Source of the DNA: DATGUP01 sp035301265 | GTDB taxonomy: Bacteria > Bacillota > Bacilli > Bacillales > Amphibacillaceae | Reading direction: 5' to 3' | Length of the DNA stretch: 64,000 bases | NCBI GenBank assembly: GCA_035301265.1 | Contig: DATGUP010000003.1 | Coordinates: 248,001 to 312,000 of the forward strand | Shown here: piece after piece, positions 41,354 to 50,031 of the stretch | Layout: each line of letters starts with the position of its first letter | Numbering within the stretch: the first letter of the stretch is position 1 | Program-made: the position numbers and the translations under genes | The notes under the pieces: generated by a model | Database searches by the model: none | What the model saw: only the letters and a program-made list of their open reading frames with translations | What the model was told of the DNA's origin: nothing

Positions 41354-41860
41354 GTGGTATATTGTATGTTTTTAGTCGCAGCAAGCACGGTTGTAGCATT
41401 GTTGATGGCGTTTTCCATGTTTTTTGTACGTTTAAAAGCCTCGCATAAACCGACTTCTGCTAAAAAAATTATCTTGCCTCCATTGTTTATGAGCACGGGT
41501 TCGCTCATGTATTTAGTGCCCATCTTTCGAATTAATCTTACTCAAGCATTGGAAGCGCTATGCATCGGGATGCTTTTTGCTATTTTTTTAATAAAAACGT
41601 CCAAATTGACAATTCGACAGCGAAATATTTACTTGCTTCCGTCCAAATCTTTTATATTGATTTTGCTCGGATTACTACTGCTTCGAACGATCTTAAAGTT
41701 TGCCCTCGGGGGATGGGGGGCGATCGACCCAGGCGCAAGCGCCGGAATGTTTTATTTGTTAGCGTTGGCGATGATTGTTACATGGCGCGTGACGATGCTG
41801 CATAAGTACTTTCGACTGAAACGACAACTGAAAGAAAGGAACGAAACTCAGGGCGAATAA
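41354..41860 (+). CDS. ccdC: CcdC-family membrane protein (DUF1453)
   Basis: 168 residues with four transmembrane helices and the conserved cytoplasmic stretch RLKASHKPTSAKKIILPP, followed by FMSTGSLMYLVP. CcdC is in the cytochrome c biogenesis cluster of B. subtilis, though it is not essential for it. Start is GTG 41354 with AAGGA about 4 bases upstream; ATG 41366 is possible but has poor spacing. A small hairpin (AGGGCG with CGCCCT) overlaps the stop codon and may terminate both this gene and the convergent yneK. Confidence 0.88.
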   Translation: MVYCMFLVAASTVVALLMAFSMFFVRLKASHKPTSAKKIILPPLFMSTGSLMYLVPIFRINLTQALEALCIGMLFAIFLIKTSKLTIRQRNIYLLPSKSFILILLGLLLLRTILKFALGGWGAIDPGASAGMFYLLALAMIVTWRVTMLHKYFRLKRQLKERNETQGE

Positions 41861-41867
41861 AGCGCCC

Positions 41868-42353
41868 TTATCTTTTATTTATTGACTTATATTTTTCTTT
41901 CCAATTGTGTTTGTAATCAGATTTAGACAAAGCAAATAAGTGTTCATATGGTGTGATATCAATGTTTTTTTGTGCAAGTTTTTTTCTGAGGAACTTATGA
42001 TCTCTTTTTGGTGTAGCAATGATATACCCTTCGATAAGAATGTCTCTTGTTATTTCGTTTTTGTTTTGGCGCAACGCCAATTCTCCAATTTTACTAGCTA
42101 TCGATTGTCGGGCAACATCCCTAAACAATGCCGGAACTGGTGAGACTAGTTCCTCTAGAAGCTCTTTCTCCGGCTCTTTCCACATATGTTTTGTCTGATT
42201 TAAGTAGTACTCTTCCCAATCCATTGCCGATTTTCCATCTTCTTTAGGCAGACGTTTTAAAAATTTCCGGAACATAAAAAAACCGCCAATTCCCATTAAG
42301 CCTAACAAGAAAAATCCCCATAGCACGATCAAATAATCGATAAAAACAGACAT
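41868..42353 (-). CDS. DUF2621 membrane protein, YneK-like
   Basis: 161 residues: one N-terminal transmembrane helix (YLIVLWGFFLLGLMGIGGFFM), then a cytoplasmic domain with MDWEEYYLNQTKHMW and RQSIASKIGELALRQ. The family is of unknown function and is found only in Bacilli; in B. subtilis yneK lies between ccdC and citB on the opposite strand, as here. ATG with AAAAAGGTGA upstream. Divergent from the sensor kinase. Confidence 0.85.
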   Translation of the reverse strand: MSVFIDYLIVLWGFFLLGLMGIGGFFMFRKFLKRLPKEDGKSAMDWEEYYLNQTKHMWKEPEKELLEELVSPVPALFRDVARQSIASKIGELALRQNKNEITRDILIEGYIIATPKRDHKFLRKKLAQKNIDITPYEHLFALSKSDYKHNWKEKYKSINKR

Positions 42354-42600
42354 AAAATCACCTTTTTCATCGGCAAAATTCAGTAATATTCGACATTAAA
42401 ATAATTAAATGTTTATTTTTATTCAAATTTATAGTAACATTACAAATAATTGACAAACTAAAACAAACAGCTTTTGTTCATTGTTCTTTTAACTTTATCA
42501 TAGAACAGAGCAACCCATTAAAGCAAGTTTCATAATTTTTTATGGATGATCATAAAATGTTAAAGGCGATTGCAAAACACCATTAAAAGGAGGGCGCATA

Positions 42601-43722
42601 ATGTCATATAAATGCGAAAAAAGTAAAGCAAATTACGAACCTAATAACTCGGAAGAAGATCGAAACGCATATTTTTTTTTAAATCAACATCTTCCCCCTT
42701 CAGTTATCAAATGGGTTGAAGAACACCACAACGATGTATTTGTGATTTGCGACAGCAACGGGGAAATACAGCATATTTCTCAATCTGTACAACGCTTATT
42801 AGGATATGAACCGGCCCAGTTATATGGAACCAAGTGGCGTGATTTAGTTGCTACAGATGATATTGTCTATCTTGAGAAACATTATAATCCAATCACGATG
42901 AAAACCCAATATTTCAATTTAAATTTGCTTCATAACGAAGGGAAATATATTTGGACCGAATGCGCAGCGGGCAAGGTTGTCGGTGAAGACAAAAAAAGCA
43001 TCTATCATATGGTGATTTTAAGAGATATATCGGATAAAAAAGAAGCAGAAGAAATGATGATCCGCTCAGAGAAAATGTCGGTTGCAGGTCAACTCGCCGC
43101 TGGTATAGCTCATGAAATAAGAAACCCGCTAACATCGATCAAAGGGTTTTTGCAATTACTGCAAGCAGGTGTGAACCGAACAGACGAATATTATAAAATT
43201 ATGCTCGATGAAATCGAAAAAATGGAAGCCGTTACATCGGAGCTTTTATTCATCTCGAAACCGCTTAGCGATAGCAAAAAAATTGAATCGGTCAATCAAA
43301 TGATCGACGACATCGTCTATTTATTGCGCCCACAGGCGAAATTGCGCGGTATCGAAATAAACTGGAAACCTGAAAAAGACGCTCACATAATATGTGACCG
43401 TTCACAAATTAAACAAGTTTTAATCAATCTTGTTAAAAACGCCATCGAAGCTATGTCACATGAAGGGGTTATTCAAATCATACTGAGGATCGAGCGTTCA
43501 CACATTTTTATCGACATCAGTGATGAAGGACCGGGGATTCCGCCAGAAATCATGCACAAATTAGACGAGCCGTTTTTCACAACAAAACAAAATGGGACAG
43601 GGCTCGGTTTGATGATCACAAAACAAATTTTAAACAAGCATGATGGATCGCTGCAAATATTGCAAAATAAACAGCGAGGGAGCACATTTCGAATAATTTT
43701 GCCAAAATATAACGTGTCTTAA
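42601..43722 (+). CDS. Cytoplasmic PAS-domain sensor histidine kinase, sporulation-kinase type
   Basis: 373 residues, no transmembrane helix. A PAS domain (about 40-150, with DVFVICDSNGEIQHIS and ILRDISDKKEAEE) is followed by the phosphoacceptor domain with His171 in GIAHEIRNPLTSIKGFLQLL, and the ATPase with N box LVKNAIEAM, DEGPGIPPE, FFTTKQNGTGLGL. The SIKGFLQLL form of the H box is that of KinA/KinC/KinE-type kinases that feed Spo0F and Spo0A; there is no response regulator nearby, which also fits. ATG with AAAAGGAGGG. Which Kin paralogue it is cannot be told. It is divergent from yneK with 247 bases between. Confidence 0.88.
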   Translation: MSYKCEKSKANYEPNNSEEDRNAYFFLNQHLPPSVIKWVEEHHNDVFVICDSNGEIQHISQSVQRLLGYEPAQLYGTKWRDLVATDDIVYLEKHYNPITMKTQYFNLNLLHNEGKYIWTECAAGKVVGEDKKSIYHMVILRDISDKKEAEEMMIRSEKMSVAGQLAAGIAHEIRNPLTSIKGFLQLLQAGVNRTDEYYKIMLDEIEKMEAVTSELLFISKPLSDSKKIESVNQMIDDIVYLLRPQAKLRGIEINWKPEKDAHIICDRSQIKQVLINLVKNAIEAMSHEGVIQIILRIERSHIFIDISDEGPGIPPEIMHKLDEPFFTTKQNGTGLGLMITKQILNKHDGSLQILQNKQRGSTFRIILPKYNVS

Positions 43723-43911
43723 AACGATTAAACATCGATATAAATAATTTCTATCAATTTACATAACTTTTTCATATATCTCGGATGACAGGAAATCATT
43801 GTATTCTAAAGCAAGTTAGTTTACTATAAAAGATGGTAGACTTTTGTGATGGGAGATTATTCTTTCAATCTGCTACATCCAAAAGTACTGGGGGAAAGGA
43901 GAAACTCACCA

Positions 43912-46617
43912 ATGACAAATACGTTTCAAGCAAGAAAACAGTTTCATCTCAACGGAAAAACGTACCATTATTATCATTTGAGAGCTTTAGAAGAAGCTGG
44001 TTTTGGAACGATTGACCGTCTTCCTTTTTCTATTCGTGTTCTTCTTGAATCCGTTTTACGACAAGTCGACGGTCATGTCATCAAGGAAGAACATGTTAAA
44101 AATTTGGCAAAATGGGGACAAAAAGATGGAGACAATGTCGATGTTCCATTTAAACCTTCGCGTGTTATTTTGCAAGACTTCACAGGTGTTCCAGCTGTTG
44201 TCGATTTAGCATCGCTAAGAAAAGCCATGGTTGATATGGGCGGTGAACCGGATAAAATCAATCCAGAAGTGCCGGTAGATTTGGTGATTGACCACTCGGT
44301 TCAAGTTGATCAATACGGAACACCAACGGCTTTAAAAGTCAATATGGATCTCGAATTTGAACGCAATAAGGAACGTTATGAGTTTTTGCACTGGGCTCAA
44401 AAAGCGTTTAAAAACTATCGAGCTGTTCCACCTGCAACCGGTATCGTACACCAGGTTAACCTTGAATATATCGCCAGCGTGGTTCATGCATTGAAAAATG
44501 AGGATGGCGAATATGAAGCATTTCCAGACACACTAGTCGGAACGGATTCACATACAACGATGATCAATGGACTCGGTGTTCTCGGCTGGGGTGTTGGAGG
44601 TATTGAAGCGGAAGCAGGTATGCTCGGTCAACCATCTTATTTCCCTGCACCAGAAGTAATCGGGGTTAAATTTACAGGAAGTTTACCACAAGGAACGACA
44701 GCTACAGATCTTGCGCTTAAAGTAACGCAAGTACTACGAGAAAAAAATGTCGTAGGGAAATTTGTCGAATATTTTGGTCCAGGGCTTAAGGATATGCCTC
44801 TTGCTGATCGTGCCACAATTTCCAATATGGCACCAGAATATGGTGCAACGTGCGCTTTCTTCCCGATCGACGAAGAAACACTGCGCTATATGCGTTTGAC
44901 TGGTCGCAGTGAAGAGCAAATCGCTTTAGTGGAAAAATACTGTAAAGAGAATGATCTATGGTATTCTTCCGATCAGACTGACCCAGAATATACGGATATC
45001 GTGGAAATTGATCTGTCAGAGCTTGAACCAAATCTATCTGGACCAAAACGCCCGCAAGATTTGATCTCACTATCCAACATGAAACAAGAATTCAATAAAG
45101 CCATCACAGCACCGGAAGGTAATCAAGGCTTTGGGCTTGATGAAAGCGAATTTGAAAAAGAAGTAACTGTTGAGCACTCTGATGGCACTACATCTGTTAT
45201 GAAAACGGGTTCTCTCGCCATCGCAGCTATTACATCGTGTACAAATACATCGAATCCGCATGTGATGTTAGGGGCTGGGTTATTAGCGAAAAATGCGGTA
45301 GAAAAAGGTTTGCAAGTGCCGGCATATGTCAAAACTTCATTGGCACCCGGTTCTAAAGTTGTAACACGATACCTTGAAGATGCTGGATTGATGCCATATT
45401 TAGAAAAACTTGGCTTCAGTCTTGTTGGATACGGCTGCACAACATGTATCGGGAACTCGGGTCCTTTACGTCCAGAAATTGAGCAAGCAATTACTGAGCA
45501 TGATTTAACCGTTGCATCTGTCTTATCCGGAAACCGTAACTTTGAAGGCCGGATTCATCCACTCGTCAAGGCAAACTATCTCGCTTCACCACCACTTGTT
45601 GTTGCCTATGCGTTGGCGGGAACTGTTGATATTGATTTAACTAAGGAACCACTGGGAACAGATTCAGAAGGTAACGACATTTATCTGCAGGACATTTGGC
45701 CATCTATGGATGAAATTAAAAATGAAGTCGATAAAGTCGTCAATCCGGAAATTTTCCGTAAAGAGTATGAAAATGTGTTTGATTCTAACGAACGTTGGAA
45801 TCAGATTCAAACAACCGATGAACCATTGTTTGAATGGGATAGCAATTCAACTTACATTCAAAACCCACCATTCTTTGAAAATTTATCGAGAGAACCAGAT
45901 ACTATAAAGCCATTGAAAAATTTACGGGCTATTGGAAAATTTGGCGACTCGGTCACGACAGACCATATTTCACCCGCAGGAGCGATCGCCAAAGATATGC
46001 CAGCAGGTAAGTACCTGCAGGAGAAAAATGTATCGCCGCGCAACTTTAATTCATATGGATCGCGCAGAGGAAATCATGAAGTAATGATGCGTGGCACATT
46101 TGCCAACATTCGCATCAGAAATCAACTTGCCCCCGGAACAGAAGGCGGTTATACGACTTATTGGCCAACTGGGGAAGTCATGCCGATTTATGATGCAGCG
46201 ATGAAATATCAGCAAAACGGCACAGGGCTCATTGTTATCGCCGGAAAAGACTATGGTATGGGCTCATCGCGTGACTGGGCAGCAAAAGGGACATATCTGT
46301 TAGGGATTAAAACTGTTATTGCAGAAAGCTTTGAACGCATTCACCGTTCAAATCTTGTCATGATGGGTGTTTTACCATTGCAGTTTAAGGAAGGCGAAAA
46401 TGCCGATACGCTTGGATTAAGCGGAAAAGAAACCTTCCATGTTGACATTGATGAACATGTTCAGCCACATGACTCTTTAAAAGTTACAGCAGTCGATGAA
46501 AACGGTAAGAAGACCGAATTTCATGTTATCGCCCGTTTTGACAGTGATGTTGAAGTCGATTACTACCGTCACGGTGGTATTTTACAAATGGTATTGCGCG
46601 ATAAACTGGGAGCCTAA
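43912..46617 (+). CDS. citB: Aconitate hydratase
   Basis: Citric-acid cycle enzyme converting citrate to isocitrate with a 4Fe-4S cluster; the Bacillus enzyme also binds RNA in iron limitation. 901 residues. Cluster ligands are in ITSCTNTSNPHVM and GYGCTTCIGNSGP; substrate residues are in GTDSHTTMINGLGVLGWGVG near residue 210 and GKDYGMGSSRDWAAKG in the C-terminal swivel domain. The ATG at 43912 has GAAAGGAG 9 bases upstream; an upstream in-frame ATG at 43846 gives an unlikely 22-residue extension. CcpC control is known in B. subtilis but no site could be assigned. Terminator follows at once. Confidence 0.97.
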   Translation: MTNTFQARKQFHLNGKTYHYYHLRALEEAGFGTIDRLPFSIRVLLESVLRQVDGHVIKEEHVKNLAKWGQKDGDNVDVPFKPSRVILQDFTGVPAVVDLASLRKAMVDMGGEPDKINPEVPVDLVIDHSVQVDQYGTPTALKVNMDLEFERNKERYEFLHWAQKAFKNYRAVPPATGIVHQVNLEYIASVVHALKNEDGEYEAFPDTLVGTDSHTTMINGLGVLGWGVGGIEAEAGMLGQPSYFPAPEVIGVKFTGSLPQGTTATDLALKVTQVLREKNVVGKFVEYFGPGLKDMPLADRATISNMAPEYGATCAFFPIDEETLRYMRLTGRSEEQIALVEKYCKENDLWYSSDQTDPEYTDIVEIDLSELEPNLSGPKRPQDLISLSNMKQEFNKAITAPEGNQGFGLDESEFEKEVTVEHSDGTTSVMKTGSLAIAAITSCTNTSNPHVMLGAGLLAKNAVEKGLQVPAYVKTSLAPGSKVVTRYLEDAGLMPYLEKLGFSLVGYGCTTCIGNSGPLRPEIEQAITEHDLTVASVLSGNRNFEGRIHPLVKANYLASPPLVVAYALAGTVDIDLTKEPLGTDSEGNDIYLQDIWPSMDEIKNEVDKVVNPEIFRKEYENVFDSNERWNQIQTTDEPLFEWDSNSTYIQNPPFFENLSREPDTIKPLKNLRAIGKFGDSVTTDHISPAGAIAKDMPAGKYLQEKNVSPRNFNSYGSRRGNHEVMMRGTFANIRIRNQLAPGTEGGYTTYWPTGEVMPIYDAAMKYQQNGTGLIVIAGKDYGMGSSRDWAAKGTYLLGIKTVIAESFERIHRSNLVMMGVLPLQFKEGENADTLGLSGKETFHVDIDEHVQPHDSLKVTAVDENGKKTEFHVIARFDSDVEVDYYRHGGILQMVLRDKLGA

Positions 46618-46803
46618 GATATAATGAAAACAGTCCTTGCTATATGATGTTGCAAGGACTGTTTTTTTATGCACTAAAATACACGCTCGCTTGACTTGTC
46701 TAGAGAAAATAGGGATCCAAATCAAACTACCAATAAATAGAGCAAATAAAAACTTTATAGCTTGTTTCACAATGGTAACCAATGCTTTTTTATCATTCTG
46801 CAT
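46582..46803 (-). CDS. Possible small membrane protein antisense to the citB terminator
   Basis: Weak call. ATG 46803 has TTGGAGAC about 8 bases upstream. The first 43 residues look plausible (MQNDKKALVTIVKQAIKFLF, then a hydrophobic segment to IPIF). After that the frame runs through the inverted citB terminator and 36 bases into the citB 3' end, where it is unlikely to be selected. It may be a shorter decayed gene or chance. It is divergent from tlp. Confidence 0.25.
   Translation of the reverse strand: MQNDKKALVTIVKQAIKFLFALFIGSLIWIPIFSRQVKRACILVHKKTVLATSYSKDCFHYILGSQFIAQYHL
46627..46667 (+). terminator. citB terminator
   Basis: Perfect 14-pair stem (46627-46640 with 46652-46665; core CAGTCCTTGC), 11-base loop, T run. 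Confidence 0.92.
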
Positions 46804-46879
46804 ATGAAGTCTCCAATGGTGCACAATAACCGGTGAACCAATTTACATGCACAAATCTTCCGATGAAAGGAGAATGAAA

Positions 46880-47107
46880 ATGTCTGCTGATCATAAAAAG
46901 CCTCATCCTGATGATCGCAGCGATAATGTAGAGAAGCTGCAAAGCATGGTTCAAGATACGATTCAAAACATCGAAGAAGCCCATGAGACAATGAAATACA
47001 CATCAGGCGAAGAAAAAGAACAAATAAAAGCAAAAAACAAACGGCGTGAAGAAGCAATCGAAGGGATGCGCCAAGAAATTAAAGATGAGTACAAAGATAA
47101 AAAATGA
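46880..47107 (+). CDS. tlp: Small acid-soluble spore protein Tlp
   Basis: 75 residues, hydrophilic, helical: HKKPHPDDRSDNVEKLQSMV, NIEEAHETMKY and EEAIEGMRQEIKDE fit Tlp closely. It is made in the forespore under sigma-F/G and degraded in germination. ATG 46880 has AAAGGAG with 7 bases spacing; the ATG at 46874 is too close. A GCATA at 46800-46804 and a GTGCACAATA at 46819-46828 are a loose sigma-G-type promoter match. It follows citB, as in B. subtilis, and ends at a strong terminator. Confidence 0.92.
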   Translation: MSADHKKPHPDDRSDNVEKLQSMVQDTIQNIEEAHETMKYTSGEEKEQIKAKNKRREEAIEGMRQEIKDEYKDKK

Positions 47108-47121
47108 AATGAGTCATGTAG

Positions 47122-47156
47122 ACAGGTCCGGATGATTTATACCGGACCTGTTTTTT
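47122..47156 (+). terminator. tlp terminator
   Basis: Perfect 10-pair stem ACAGGTCCGG with CCGGACCTGT, 10-base loop, six T. Confidence 0.93.
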
Positions 47157-47230
47157 GTATATAGAACAATAACACGGATGATAAGGACTATGTTAAAATA
47201 GGCATGTATTAGGCGAAGGAGGAAGTTAGC

Positions 47231-47656
47231 TTGAGGTTAAAAGTTCGCACACCTATAGAGGTAAGATACCAAGAAACAGATCAAATGGGCGTCGTTTATC
47301 ATGCGAACTACCTTGTTTGGTTTGAAATTGGTCGAACTAAATTTATCGAGCGTTTAGGTTTTAGCTATACGGAAATGGAAGAAAACAACATAGTTTCTCC
47401 TGTAACGAATGTAAACATATCATTTAAAAAACCTATACGCTACGGTGAAAAGGCTACTGTTGAAACGTGGCTGGAAAAGTACGATGGCATTCGCTCCGTT
47501 TACGGTTATCATATCATAGATGCACATGGAAATATCGCCGTTACTGGCTATACGGAACACGTTATAGTTAGGAAAGACAACTTTAGACCGTTGTCTTTGC
47601 GCAAAGCATTTCCCCGATGGCATAAGGCATACTTACAAGAAGTCGAGGGGGACTAA
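47231..47656 (+). CDS. Acyl-CoA thioesterase, YbgC/YneP-like hotdog protein
   Basis: 141 residues with a 4-hydroxybenzoyl-CoA thioesterase-type hotdog fold. The active-site stretch YQETDQMGVVYHANYLVWFE contains the catalytic Asp; TKFIERLGFSY and the beta strands that end in YTEHVIVR complete the domain. Substrate is not known; homologues take acyl-CoA or acyl-carrier thioesters. TTG start at 47231 with GAAGGAGG upstream. It overlaps nothing and is followed two bases later by yneQ, so the pair is an operon; plsY lies further along. Confidence 0.9.
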   Translation: MRLKVRTPIEVRYQETDQMGVVYHANYLVWFEIGRTKFIERLGFSYTEMEENNIVSPVTNVNISFKKPIRYGEKATVETWLEKYDGIRSVYGYHIIDAHGNIAVTGYTEHVIVRKDNFRPLSLRKAFPRWHKAYLQEVEGD

Positions 47657-47658
47657 CG

Positions 47659-47958
47659 ATGGCTTTCGGGATCAAAAAAGAGGAATTAGCGATATGGAAA
47701 AGTAAGGTTAAAATGGGTGAAATCGCTTTTTTGACGCATTATTGGCTTGACGAACGTTTTCCTAGTTGCTTTACAGTGACTAAAGTCGGTTGTAGCAATA
47801 TACCAAAATTACGCGCATGGGGAAAGCAATATGGACTCAAGGAAACTTGGATTCATTATGATGATGACTATCCCCATTTTGATCTGTTCGGTAAAACACA
47901 AAAAGACATACTACAAAGCGAAGGACAATGGGATCATATAAAGAGATTTGGACTATAA
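47659..47958 (+). CDS. YneQ-like conserved protein
   Basis: 99 residues, soluble, rich in aromatic residues: MGEIAFLTHYWLDERFPSCF, then KLRAWGKQYGLKETWIHYDD and a C-terminal GQWDHIKRFGL. Composition and place between yneP and yneR/yneS fit YneQ of B. subtilis. It has no known function and I see no catalytic motif. ATG with CGAGGGGG upstream, two bases after the yneP stop; the terminator overlaps the stop codon. Confidence 0.82.
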   Translation: MAFGIKKEELAIWKSKVKMGEIAFLTHYWLDERFPSCFTVTKVGCSNIPKLRAWGKQYGLKETWIHYDDDYPHFDLFGKTQKDILQSEGQWDHIKRFGL

Positions 47959-47985
47959 AAAAGGCGTTCTATCAACGCCTTTTTT
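47957..47985 (+). terminator. yneP-yneQ terminator
   Basis: Stem AAAAAAGGCGTT with AACGCCTTTTTT, 5-base loop; it includes the last bases of the yneQ stop codon and can serve the convergent yidD. Confidence 0.88.
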
Positions 47986-48009
47986 ATATTGTATTTTCCG
48001 TTGACATGT

Positions 48010-48252
48010 TTACTTTTTAGAAAGTTGGCGAGAAGCTTTTTTTTCAGGAACTAAATCAATGCCGCCAGGATGGAAAGGATGGCATTTACTTATCCGCTTG
48101 ATTGTTAAGAAAGCCCCTTTAAAAAAGCCAAATCGTTCAAATGCTTTGAGGCTATATTCCGAACAACTCGGAAAAAACCGACATGTCGGCGGTTTGAATG
48201 GACTTATCGCTTTTTGGTAAAATTTGATCAATCCGATCAAAAGATATTTCAT
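48010..48252 (-). CDS. yidD: Membrane protein insertion efficiency factor YidD
   Basis: 80 residues. Helps YidC-dependent insertion of membrane proteins. N-terminal amphipathic/hydrophobic helix (YLLIGLIKFYQKAISP), the Cys motif CRFFPSCSEYSLKAFERFG, and the conserved KCHPFHPGGID; the three Cys and the HPGG are typical. ATG with AAAGGATGG upstream. It is normally near rpmH and yidC in many bacteria; here, as often in Bacillaceae, it lies alone. It is 12 bases downstream of folE2 on the same strand. Confidence 0.94.
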   Translation of the reverse strand: MKYLLIGLIKFYQKAISPFKPPTCRFFPSCSEYSLKAFERFGFFKGAFLTIKRISKCHPFHPGGIDLVPEKKASRQLSKK

Positions 48253-48264
48253 GCAACCATCCTT

Positions 48265-49170
48265 TTAGTTTTTATCATAAGTGATCGAGGCGATGGCATC
48301 ATGCATATGAATCGATTCCTCGTTACGACAGGTGACATGGAATTTGGTGACAAAAGGCATTTCATATAAATCGGCGGCAACTAAACGCACCATATCTTCA
48401 ACAAAACGCGGGTTTTCATACGCTTGTTCTGTCACCATTTTTTCATCCGGTCGCTTCAAAACAGGGTGGATTTTAGCACTTGCATTGCTCTCGGCTGCAT
48501 CTAAAAGCGTCTTTTTCCAATCGGTCTTTTCCTCATCAAAATCCTCCGTTAAATCGACATTTATAAATACGTTCCCGCGCTGATTATGAGCACTATATTC
48601 GCTAATTTCTTTTGAGCAAGGGCATAGCGTTGTAATCAAAGCTTTCAGCGAAGCATTAAGACGAAAGCCATCTTTCTCATCATAAGAGACGTGCATCGTC
48701 ACATCCGCATGATTCATTCCCGCCAAATTTGATTGTGGTCCACGTCGTTCGTAAAACCAAGGAAATGACACTTCTACTTCAGCATTATCTTGTTTGAGAC
48801 GCTCGGCCAATTCTTTGGTAAAACGTTTCAATGTTTTAAAGTCTACGGTGAATCCTTTTTCGTGATATTCGTTTAGGTGTTGTGTAAAACGGCTCATGTT
48901 CGTCCCTTTGCTGGACTTGTCCACGCTTGAGGAAAATTGGAACGAGCCAATCGTTGTTTGCACCGTCGGATTCAGTGTGCTTTTTATTGTAATAGGGTGT
49001 TTAACATTGGAGACACCGACGGTATCAAGTGCAAATAGAAAATCTTTTTTTGTATTTTGTAAATCAGCCATTTTATCCTTTTCAATCGGCTTTGTTTTCG
49101 GACCAGGTTCAACAGAGCCAAAAAGTTTGAGCCTTTCCGCTTTGTTAGGCCATGATTTATGTTTATTCAA
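48265..49170 (-). CDS. folE2: GTP cyclohydrolase IB (FolE2)
   Basis: Opens GTP to dihydroneopterin triphosphate for folate synthesis; a zinc-independent alternative to FolE that in several bacteria is induced when zinc is low. 301 residues, normal for the COG1469 family. Seen are the N-terminal LFALDTVGVSNVKHPI, the T-fold core, and the catalytic Cys region ITTLCPCSKEISEYSAHNQRG, with FHVTCRNEESIH near the end. TTG start at 49170 with GAAAGGGG about 10 bases upstream. Its promoter (TTGATT-17-TATACT) is overlapped by a 16-base palindrome. yidD follows on the same transcript. Confidence 0.95.
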   Translation of the reverse strand: MNKHKSWPNKAERLKLFGSVEPGPKTKPIEKDKMADLQNTKKDFLFALDTVGVSNVKHPITIKSTLNPTVQTTIGSFQFSSSVDKSSKGTNMSRFTQHLNEYHEKGFTVDFKTLKRFTKELAERLKQDNAEVEVSFPWFYERRGPQSNLAGMNHADVTMHVSYDEKDGFRLNASLKALITTLCPCSKEISEYSAHNQRGNVFINVDLTEDFDEEKTDWKKTLLDAAESNASAKIHPVLKRPDEKMVTEQAYENPRFVEDMVRLVAADLYEMPFVTKFHVTCRNEESIHMHDAIASITYDKN

Positions 49171-49203
49171 TATCTAAGTCCCCTTTCCGATATGCTATAA
49201 CAA

Positions 49204-49232
49204 AGTATACTTAAGTGAATTTTAATAATCAA
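49204..49232 (-). promoter_or_regulatory. folE2 promoter
   Basis: On the minus strand TTGATT (49232-49227), 17 bases, TATACT (49209-49204). About 35 bases before the start codon. Confidence 0.6.
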
Positions 49233-49242
49233 TCGATTGATT
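49227..49242. promoter_or_regulatory. 16-base perfect palindrome, candidate operator of folE2
   Basis: AATCAATCGATTGATT, a perfect inverted repeat; one half is the -35 element of the folE2 promoter. It does not resemble the known Bacillus Zur box (TCGTAATNATTACGA) closely. Regulator unknown. Confidence 0.5.
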
Positions 49243-49261
49243 TATCGTTAAAAAGCTTAGT

Positions 49262-49843
49262 CTACATCCACTTTATTTTAGGTTCGGTTTTATTTTTAAT
49301 GCGTTTAATATTTTCTTTATGACGATATAGCACGAACAACGTTAAAACAGTTGTGATAATGATGAGCAAAAGATCGCCAATTAAAAACGATAGTATAACG
49401 GTAACAACTCCGGTTATCATCGATGCGAGCGACACATATTTCGATATATATAGCGCTAAAAAAAACGTCACCACCATCAGTATAAAAAGAAGTGGATAAA
49501 TTCCGAGAATAATCCCGCCGGATGTTGCAACCGCCTTTCCTCCCTTGAATTTGGCAAACAGCGGGTATGTATGACCAAGTACCGCAAAAAGACCGATGAT
49601 CAATGGATGTACATCAGCTTGAAATAATATCGGCAGTAAAGTAGATATCGTCCCTTTGAGTATATCGGTGGCAGTAACGATTGCACCCGCTTTCTTTCCA
49701 AGCACCCGGAAAGCATTAGTAGCTCCCATATTACCACTACCATGTTTTCGAACATCGATCCCATAGGCTGCCTTGCCAATGAGCAATGCAGAAGGTATAG
49801 AACCAAGAAGATATGCTATTAATCCAAAAATAATATAATGCAT
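49262..49843 (-). CDS. plsY: Acyl-phosphate:glycerol-3-phosphate acyltransferase
   Basis: Membrane enzyme for the first acylation in phospholipid synthesis (with PlsX). 193 residues with five transmembrane helices and the conserved loops SIPSALLIGK, KHGSGNMGATNAFRVLGK and FAKFKGGKAVATSGG, which form the active site. ATG with GAAGGAG upstream. Same place as yneS in B. subtilis. It ends just before the folE2 promoter region on the same strand, so it is downstream of no gene in an obvious operon. Confidence 0.96.
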   Translation of the reverse strand: MHYIIFGLIAYLLGSIPSALLIGKAAYGIDVRKHGSGNMGATNAFRVLGKKAGAIVTATDILKGTISTLLPILFQADVHPLIIGLFAVLGHTYPLFAKFKGGKAVATSGGIILGIYPLLFILMVVTFFLALYISKYVSLASMITGVVTVILSFLIGDLLLIIITTVLTLFVLYRHKENIKRIKNKTEPKIKWM

Positions 49844-50031
49844 AAGCTGCTCCTTCTTTCATTGTAAGAATCATTTATGATTAATTTTATTCTACCATGA
49901 ACTTAAAAAGGAAAGAACCATTTCATGTACGAAGGGTTTTATAAGAAGCGGGAAAATTTCAAGTTTATGGATTTTATGTCATAATGGCATTTAATAAACG
50001 AAGATATACTTTTTTAAAAGGAATGAGATCG

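Noticed and set aside
46767..47057. 96-codon minus-strand frame opposite tlp
   Set aside because: Covers tlp in antisense; codon pattern is a shadow and there is no start site.
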